Source: Volvariella volvacea V23 (lineage: Eukaryota > Basidiomycota > Agaricomycetes > Agaricales > Pluteaceae). Taken from it: 64,000 nucleotides of DNA. Positions 57,655 to 64,000 of this stretch are shown piece by piece. The DNA is taken from NCBI GenBank assembly GCA_000349905.1, contig KB722740.1, positions 935,043 through 999,042 of the forward strand. Direction: 5' to 3'. How positions within the stretch are numbered: the stretch's first letter is position 1; each line of letters begins with the position of its first letter. The notes below the pieces were generated by a model. The model was not told where the DNA came from. It worked only from the letters and a program-made list of their open reading frames with translations, and did not search any database. A program made the position numbers and the translations under genes.

Positions 57655-59730
57655 ATGCAGCCCGAGTCTGGAGACGATTATATCCGTCGTTTAGCTTCAT
57701 TCGTTCGTCTTAACGAAAAGGGTCTGGCTGAAGCTCTCCCCATCCGTCGCCGCCCTTCCCATCAGCCCCAGCCATCGTCTTTCAGCCCCTTCAGTTGGTT
57801 TGGCATAGAATCTTCCCTTCAATCTCCTACATCCAGGCCAGTCATCCTCTCCCTCGATATACACCACCTTTCCTACGTTTTGGTCCGCCTCGAAGCCCTT
57901 GGTATCGATGTCGGAAGTCTCGATGTCAAAGTCGACAATCCCTCTAGGCCTGTTACCAATCTCAATATATTCTCCAGTCCAGACAGGTCCGAGACATTAT
58001 CAATGACCTCTCTCCGCTCCTCCTTGTCCGTCGTCTCCGGCTTGTCCCTCGGCGCTGCGTGGTGGATGCGTCCGGAGCCCCCCAGTGTCGATGCAGAGCT
58101 CAAATACCTTTATAGCAGCTTTACCAAGTTGCCTGCTCTCACCGTTCAGGCTCCCGGCCGCCAGGTTGTTGCTGAGTTGATGAATGACCCTCCCAACGAG
58201 ACTGCATTGCCCCTTGATGCCTTCAAGAACCTCCAGAGTCTCGTTTGTGTCGACCTAGATCCCCGTATTCTCTTGGGTTGGGATCGCCTGGCGGAAAGCC
58301 TCCGAAGCCTCAAAATTCAGAATAGTGGCCTGGAAGACATCTCTGATATTTTCGTGGGAGCAGTTTTAGAGGACGAGGCTAGGAGACAAGGCGTATCAAG
58401 TACGCGTCGGCGGTACTCGAGTAATCGTCCCTCGCCTTCTCATACAAATATTCATTCTGCATCCAACACTTCTTTAGGGGGTACTGGGTCCATGCTCGTC
58501 GAGGATAAAGTCCCTACGGCCGGGGGGGACAATCCTTCTGCTCAGCTTTCGTCCCTCAAATGGGCATTTCTAAAGCATCTCTCCCTACCCGACAACTCAT
58601 TAACATTCTTTCCAATCGAGTCAATACCTTATCTCACCTCACTCACACATCTGGATCTTTCGTCCAATCTCTTGGTGTCTGTTCCACCTGGCCTGGCATC
58701 CCTTCATAACCTGATATCCCTCAACCTATCTGACAATATGATCGACTCTGTGCTAGGGATCTACCTTAATCTAGGGCAGATCCTCTCTCTTAATTTGGCA
58801 CGCAATCGATTGGACTCGATATGTGGCCTGGAACGCATGATGGCACTGGAGCGAGTAGACTTGCGCCATAATCTTGTCGAAGAGTGCGATGAGATTAGTA
58901 GACTCGCTGTTCTACCCAATATCTCGGAGCTCTGGGTGGAAGGAAATTTATTTGCACAGTACGACGACAATTACCGGGTTAAGTGCTTCAACTACTTTTT
59001 GAAGGAGGGCAAGGAAATCACTTTGGACGGGTCTTCTCCTACATTTCTAGAGAGGCGAAATTTAATAGGACCACCACAGACGGACCCACCACTTTCTCGC
59101 CCCGCGCCACTTGTAAGCCAACAACCTGCCGCCACCCCACCCGGGGTTTCCGATAAGCAGATTCCTGGAGAGCATCCTCATACGCCTGAAGGGCAAGGTG
59201 ATCGGAGTGCTTTAGCAGAACCTGCCTTGGTGAAGTCCACGCATAAGAAAAAGAAAGTCAAAAGGATCGTAGAAATAACCGCCGACAACAGCAGCCCCCC
59301 CATTGCTTTTCCAGGTGGTTCTAGCCATTCTGAGAATGATACTGGAATGCCCGTGTCACCCGTCAAGACAAGAGAGTACTGGGGTGGTGCTGAGACAAAC
59401 CACCTTAAGATTGCAACAGCAAATCTGCCCTCGGCGACCGGCCGCTCTCGACATCAACGCCATCAGACAGAGCACAGATTCATGTCTACAGTGCCAGAAG
59501 ATAGCACGGGCAGCGTAGCTTCATCTCGGTCGGCGGCAAGGCGATCGAGGATGAGTGCGTCTGTCTACGAGCCAAATTCTGCGGGTGAGCTTGGGAGTCT
59601 GGATGAAGAGGAGTTCAAAGTCGTAGATGCGGCGGAGGCGTATCGGCGGAGGATAGAAGCGTTGAAGCAAGACATGGGGGATGCCTGGCTGAAGGTACTA
59701 AGCCAGAGCCAGTTGAAGTCGGCTCGCTGA
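57655..59730 (+). CDS. Leucine-rich-repeat protein (SDS22-type LRRs)
   Basis: A single exon of 691 aa. The first 230 residues have no recognised domain (SLDIHHLSYVLVRLEALGID). About five LRRs follow: LKHLSLPDNSLTFFPIESIP, LTSLTHLDLSSNLLVSVPPG, LHNLISLNLSDNMIDSVLG, QILSLNLARNRLDSICGLER and LERVDLRHNLVEECDEISRL. A cap-like NISELWVEGNLFAQYDDNYR comes next. The C-terminal third is disordered, with a Lys patch (HKKKKVKRIVEIT) and a final helix (AAEAYRRRIEALKQDMGDAW). SDS22-like LRRs often bind PP1 or cytoskeletal partners; no partner can be named. The start is 217 bp from the divergent RAD23 start. Confidence 0.88.
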   Translation: MQPESGDDYIRRLASFVRLNEKGLAEALPIRRRPSHQPQPSSFSPFSWFGIESSLQSPTSRPVILSLDIHHLSYVLVRLEALGIDVGSLDVKVDNPSRPVTNLNIFSSPDRSETLSMTSLRSSLSVVSGLSLGAAWWMRPEPPSVDAELKYLYSSFTKLPALTVQAPGRQVVAELMNDPPNETALPLDAFKNLQSLVCVDLDPRILLGWDRLAESLRSLKIQNSGLEDISDIFVGAVLEDEARRQGVSSTRRRYSSNRPSPSHTNIHSASNTSLGGTGSMLVEDKVPTAGGDNPSAQLSSLKWAFLKHLSLPDNSLTFFPIESIPYLTSLTHLDLSSNLLVSVPPGLASLHNLISLNLSDNMIDSVLGIYLNLGQILSLNLARNRLDSICGLERMMALERVDLRHNLVEECDEISRLAVLPNISELWVEGNLFAQYDDNYRVKCFNYFLKEGKEITLDGSSPTFLERRNLIGPPQTDPPLSRPAPLVSQQPAATPPGVSDKQIPGEHPHTPEGQGDRSALAEPALVKSTHKKKKVKRIVEITADNSSPPIAFPGGSSHSENDTGMPVSPVKTREYWGGAETNHLKIATANLPSATGRSRHQRHQTEHRFMSTVPEDSTGSVASSRSAARRSRMSASVYEPNSAGELGSLDEEEFKVVDAAEAYRRRIEALKQDMGDAWLKVLSQSQLKSAR

Positions 59731-59961
59731 GCAATGAATGCGATACCCTTGTAATTAGTACGGTAATAAATATAATGGGAAATGTTTGGTTGGGGTGTCG
59801 TGGGTCCCTGATTTGGTCCTGTGGGTCGAGTTGTTGAGCGTGTCACACCTCTTTGCATTTGACTCTTTGATCGTTTCTCTTTCATCTTGCTTGCTTGGCC
59901 TGCGGTCTTCATCTCGCCCCTTTCACGTCGTTCTTTACCTACCGCAGATTCAGAAACAGAC

Positions 59962-60768
59962 ATGGGTGCCAATCTCTCCAAGGCTCTTGGTAGGCTATCC
60001 ATTGTCCCCACCTTCTTGCGTCTTACCACCTATGACCCAGCCAAAATTTTCGGGAACAAGGAGATGAGGTTGTTGATGTTGGGGCTCGATGCGGCTGGAA
60101 AGACGAGTACGTTTGCCTTACTTCATTCAGAGTTGTGCCGGCGCTTCATTCTCTTCAGCTATCCTCTACAAGCTCAAGTTGAACCAGTCCGTAACTACCA
60201 TCCCCACTGGTATGAGCACTCCATTATGGTCGCAGCGTCTGCTAATCACGGGGCTTGCAGTCGGTTTCAATGTGGAGACTGTCACATACAAGAACGTCAA
60301 GTTCAATGTCTGGGATGTCGGTGGTCAAGACAAGATTCGACCTTTATGGCGACATTACTATACGGGAACTCAGGGCCTCGTTTTCGTTGTCGACAGCCAA
60401 GATAGAGAGCGAATAGACGAAGCCAAACAGGAACTTCATCGCATACTGAGCGATAGGGAGATGAAGGAGTGCCTTCTTCTTGTCTTTGCGAATAAGCAAG
60501 ACCTTCCAGGCGGTTAGTCTTAGCAGATGAGGTCGCACTATGCTTTACTAACCTTACTCCAGCAATGGCTCCGGCCGAAGTAACAGAGAAGTTGGGCCTG
60601 CACCGGATGAGGGATAGGTCGTGGTACGTCCACCCCAGGTACGCTCAATAAGTAACTATGAAATGCGCCCACAAGACTTACTTCACTTACAGCTGCGCGA
60701 CAACTGGCGAAGGTCTCTTTGAAGGCTTGCAATGGTTGTCCCAGAATGTTAAGAAACGGCAACCTTAA
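59962..60768 (+). CDS. ARF6: Arf6-type small GTPase
   Basis: Six exons (59962-59989, 60041-60106, 60159-60209, 60261-60512, 60563-60638, 60693-60768) give about 182 aa. Gly2 (MGANLSK) suits myristoylation. G-box motifs are P-loop GLDAAGKT, switch region [32 protein letters not shown] and SCATTGEG. The run [20 protein letters not shown] and the [14 protein letters not shown] block fit Arf6 rather than Arf1. It acts at the plasma membrane in endocytic recycling and cortical actin. The N-terminal helix is about five residues longer than usual ([13 protein letters not shown]), with the extra residues at the intron 1 junction. Confidence 0.95.
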
Positions 60769-61126
60769 GTAATCTGACACGCGATGTTGCTTTGTAGTGC
60801 GGATTTTCGCTGCTCCTGGATACCCTTCTGCGCCCTTCTGTCCTTGTTATGGCCTTCTACGAATCTCGCAATGCATGAATGGACTTCCCATATCCATCCT
60901 CACGTTCTAGTTCCTTCCACACTTGCCCACTACTCCTTGGCCTTTATACCAACGTCTGTGATCTATCATCAGGGTAGCTCGTTATATCCTTTAATTAATA
61001 TACGTCGTTTATCGTCATAAACTCAGTTGCAAGCACCCCATAGGGCTTATGTAAACCTGGATGTCGTGCTCATTCGCCATCAAACCGAGAGAAATCTTCG
61101 CCGTTGCCCTCTTCCACCACATCCTA
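60769..61126. other. Intergenic region ARF6 to cysteine-synthase-like gene
   Basis: The 358 bp contain the ARF6 3' UTR and the promoter of the next gene. I see no further coding exon or repeat. Confidence 0.45.
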
Positions 61127-62469
61127 ATGAAGCCTTTAATACGTTCAGTTTTACCCAGCCGGAAATTTTCTACGATTACGAGCGTCAATGGTTTCATTGG
61201 CGCCGTCGGAAATACACCACTAGTTTTGTTACTTAACCTCGTTTTCCCGTCCTGATGATCTGACATATATTGTTAGATATACCTTGAAACCCTTTCAAAA
61301 GCTATTGGGTGTCGTATCTATGGCAAGGCGGAATTTCAAAACCCTGGCGGTAGTGTAAAGGACCGCGCAGCACTAGGAGTTATTCGTGCTGCTGAGAACA
61401 AGGGTTTGTGAGTAGGCCTCTATATACTTCGTCAGGACGTATATTCGATTGATGCCTGGCTGTCAAGGATCAAACCGGGTGGCACCATTGTTGAGGGAAC
61501 CGCAGGTAACACTGGAATAGGTCTTGCTCATGTTTGTAGGGCACGCGGATACCAGTGTATCATTTACATGCCAGACACACAGGTATTGTTTCTCACGACT
61601 TTCTGTAGGTGAACCATACTTAATGAGTGTCCTCAGAGTCGCGAAAAAATTGAACTTCTGCGAATGCTTGGAGCCATTGTCCGGCCTGTGCCTGCAGTAC
61701 CGTTCGAGGACCCAAATAATTACAACCATCAGGCCCGCAGGTATGCTGAAGAGAACCTGAATACCGTCTGGACAGATCAGTTCGACAATACGGCCAATGC
61801 ACAAGCTCATTATGAAACCACGGGACCAGAGATATGGGCGCAACTTGGCGGACGACTGGATGGCTTTGTTTGTGCTACAGGAACTGGAGGCACCTTGGCA
61901 GGAGTAGGCCGCTTCCTGAAAGAGAAGAGTGACGGAAACACCCAGGTCTGGTTGGCTGATCCTCCTGGCAGTGTTCTGACGAGCTATGTGACCTCGGGTG
62001 GAAAACTGAGCCAGAGGACAGGGAGCTCCATCACTGAAGGTGATTTTTGCTCCTGCCACCCGTGTCAATTCCATACTGAAAATGGGGAAGGTATTGGCCA
62101 GGGCCGTGTCACTCAAAATCTAGCCACACTTGTAGACTCCCTGGATGGGGCCTTCACTGTGCCGGACACGAAGTCAATCAAGATGGTATATGAACTCCTC
62201 GATGCAGAGGGACTTTATATGGGAGCTAGCTCTGCACTCAACGTCGTCGCTGCTGTAGAATTAGCTCAGCGTCTCGGGAAAGGTTGGTCAATGGCTTTGT
62301 GGTGGGTACATTTGTTTACATTTGCATCTTAGGTTCCACCGTCGTCACTGTCCTTTGTGATGGGGCGTATCGATATCAGAGTCGTTTGTTCTCCCGTAAA
62401 TGGCTTCATTCTAAGGGGTTGTTGGACGCAATACCTAGCCATCTTCAAAAGTACATTGTCCTAGAGTGA
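61127..62469 (+). CDS. Mitochondrial cysteine-synthase-like PLP enzyme
   Basis: Six exons (61127-61222, 61277-61407, 61468-61582, 61637-62039, 62091-62282, 62333-62469) give about 357 aa. The start [20 protein letters not shown] is a mitochondrial presequence. Beta-family PLP motifs follow: [27 protein letters not shown] (Schiff-base Lys), [38 protein letters not shown] and [19 protein letters not shown]. It probably makes cysteine from an activated serine plus sulfide, or acts as a related beta-substituting synthase. Fungal paralogues differ in substrate. The intron 62040-62090 is 51 nt, in frame and stop-free, so a 17-residue-longer protein is possible. Confidence 0.92.
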
Positions 62470-63287
62470 GATTGTGGCAATGTCCACGAATCAATTGTCG
62501 CGTGACTTTCTGTTCATTATCACCAACAAAAAAGGCTCTTCTATTTTGGTCAGTTCAAGAGATGTTCAGAAAAATACAGTAGTTTGCAAAATGATAAACA
62601 TTTGCACTAAAAACCCACACAAGTGCTGTTTGTGACATGACAGAGATTCTCAATCTCAATCTGATCCAATTCTGGGATTGGAATAGTGCTTTATTTGGTT
62701 TAGACATCCACTTGTTATGGGTCATAACAGAAATCCATCTCAATATCTTAGCATCCTGCACTGTTGAAATACTATCCATTCTATTTTCTTATACCACATC
62801 AGCAATCTCAAAAGAAACATGGAGTGCTCTATAGTACCTCATAGTATCATAGCTTGGTCCTTCACTATGAAGAGCTATATAGTTGGTGTGAACATATAGT
62901 CTTGAGCCATAGTTTTTGTATAGCATGCTTATAGCTTGATCAAAGTGAGTTATAGTCTCTGCCATAGTTAATTATAACATGTATTACTTAGTATAGTGGG
63001 CTATGGCTTTGCCTGGCAGGTCCAAGTCCATTTATTGGTTATTTTTTTATTAAGCATATTAATAATCTTAAACCTCTACTTTTGTTTTTCAAAATAGCTT
63101 ATTGACCTGTAGGCTGTGCTGAATACATGTAGCCATATTGTTAATTTCATGTTTTAATTAAATTATCTCTGTGTTGTATGACTAGAAGATTAGAGCTAGA
63201 TCTAGGGTTGATCATATATGCCATTCTAAAAATGTGGTATAAACAATTGTAGGATAAAGAAATTCTGACAAAACACAATGTAATAAG
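62470..63287. other. AT-rich non-coding DNA, likely decayed repeat sequence
   Basis: Base composition drops sharply after the cysteine-synthase-like stop. Long A/T runs appear, and ATAG/CTAT words recur densely around 62820-63010 (for example CATAGTATCATAG, GAGCTATATAG, GTTATAGTC). No long open frame is present. This looks like eroded transposon or repeat DNA continuous with the transposase relic to the right. Confidence 0.6.
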
Positions 63288-63801
63288 CTATGACATGTAA
63301 CAGCAATATAAACTTACATTCACATTATGAAGCCTAGCATTCTTAAGTATTCTGTTTTTCTCTTGCTGTGTTCTTGATTTTTGTGCATATTCAATAAGCA
63401 CCTTTGATTCATTGTGTAGCAGATAGATCTTTGTTAGGTTGGCAAGTTCATTGGCTGGAACAAGACAAATAGAGCATGAATACAGGCTCTTTACCCCATA
63501 TGTAAGAGCCATAATACATCTAACATGCAATGTTTCAGCATATAGAACACCACAAAAAAGTAGATATGTATTGCTCCTCATAGTCTGCAGATAGGATCAG
63601 AATGACAGGGAATATAAATCTAATGACTTTATTCTCACATTCAAAATAAACTCTATTGAATGATTTATCTTGAATGGCTTTGAGAAGGACTTTAAATGAT
63701 TCATGCCAGACAACCCATTTGAAGTTAACACAATATGTGTCTGCTATGTTGTTTGCTTCCTCCTGAAGCCAAAAATGGTCCCAAAGGCATGTAAAGCTCA
63801 T
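63288..63801 (-). mobile_element. Degenerate Plavaka-like DNA-transposase fragment
   Basis: Two overlapping minus-strand frames form one broken protein piece. The first (63801 downward) reads SFTCLWDHFWLQEEANNIAD, ADTYCVNFKWVVWHESF, SFNRVYFECENKVIRFIFPV and ILILSADYEEQ. The second (from about 63562) continues CIMALTYGVKSLYSCSICLV then PANELANLTKIYLL. I recognise the SADYEEQ / CxxCLVP region from Plavaka-type transposases of basidiomycetes (CACTA-related). The two parts are in different frames, with an intron-like TGTTAG acceptor between them but no intact GT donor. The rest of the ORF is not recognisable on either side in this window. This is a relic, not an active element. Confidence 0.7.
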
Positions 63802-63828
63802 AGTAGTGAGAAATAAAGACTCATGATT

Positions 63829-63856
63829 CCAAGTCCAGAACGAAGTGAGGACTTGG
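63829..63856. repeat. Inverted repeat / hairpin
   Basis: CCAAGTCC (63829-63836) and GGACTTGG (63849-63856) form a perfect 8-bp stem with a 12-nt loop. It sits just outside the transposase relic on its N-terminal side and could be part of an element terminus. Confidence 0.55.
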
Positions 63857-64000
63857 TCTTTTCAGGACCAGGAAAGCCGTGCCTGATTTTGGTGCCTGGC
63901 GGTAACTTCCGAGCTTGTAATGTCATATTTTGGCTGAATTTGATGAAAGTTTGCATTGTATTTGAAAACTGTAGGATATATTGTTACCATACTTTGCATA
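63857..64000. other. Window end, AT-rich
   Basis: No gene seen. A short GC-richer patch (about 63860-63920) interrupts the AT-rich DNA, and the sequence continues beyond the window. Confidence 0.4.

Noticed and set aside
62570..62834. Small open frames just after the cysteine-synthase-like gene
   Set aside because: They are AT-rich, lack domains and show no frame conservation; they are probably chance frames in decayed repeat DNA.

Overview
This is a gene-dense nuclear segment of a filamentous basidiomycete, most likely an agaricomycete. Almost every gene is broken by many short introns of about 40-75 bp. Basidiomycete-style gene families are present, such as a transmembrane-tailed phospholipase B and a fungal Fe(II)/2OG dioxygenase with zinc ribbons. 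The right end enters an AT-rich island with the remains of a Plavaka-like transposase. Two runs of exactly 100 N (29784-29883 and 48413-48512) are assembly gaps. I assigned 33 protein genes and found no rRNA, tRNA or CRISPR. Where an exon model is given, it was built by hand from splice motifs, frame continuity and family similarity, and all lengths below come from those models.

Left part (1-24.5 kb): a partial mitochondrial protein gene (-), an SPT23/MGA2-type membrane transcription factor (+), a Nup50/Nup2 nucleoporin (+), the Rab-GAP Gyp1 (-), an RraA-like protein (+), DNA polymerase kappa (-), Beclin/Atg6 (+), glutamate-cysteine ligase (+), the F1-ATPase delta subunit (+), a zinc-ribbon AlkB-like dioxygenase (+) and the checkpoint clamp subunit Rad9 (+).

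Middle part (24.6-43.6 kb): an F-box protein (-), a BLI-3-like flavin-fold protein (-), Tim17 (-), a Sws1-type SWIM protein (-), tRNA methyltransferase Trm11 (+, with a gap inside an intron), an FLVCR-like MFS transporter (-), a U1-type zinc-finger protein (+), a membrane-anchored DUF1771-Smr protein (-), a chitin synthase (+), an R3H-associated protein (-), a C2H2-like protein (-) and a mitochondrial PPR protein (-).

Right part (43.7-62.5 kb): cohesin Rad21 (+), the very-long-chain dehydratase Phs1 (-), a bZIP factor (+), a coiled-coil orphan (+, with a gap), a Psr1-type phosphatase (-), phospholipase B (-), Rad23 (-), a leucine-rich-repeat protein (+), Arf6 (+) and a mitochondrial cysteine-synthase-like enzyme (+). 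From about 62.5 kb to the end, unique genes give way to AT-rich DNA with a transposase relic.

Most genes are housekeeping and conserved. Eight neighbouring pairs are divergent with only about 100-150 bp between start codons. Six genes act in genome maintenance (Pol kappa, AlkB-like, Rad9, Sws1, Rad21, Rad23), but nothing here shows that they form one functional cluster. The features most worth a second look are the AlkB-like gene, several extreme exon structures (a start-codon-only exon and 12-, 14- and 15-nt exons), four GC-AG introns, the transmembrane Smr protein and the transposon relic.
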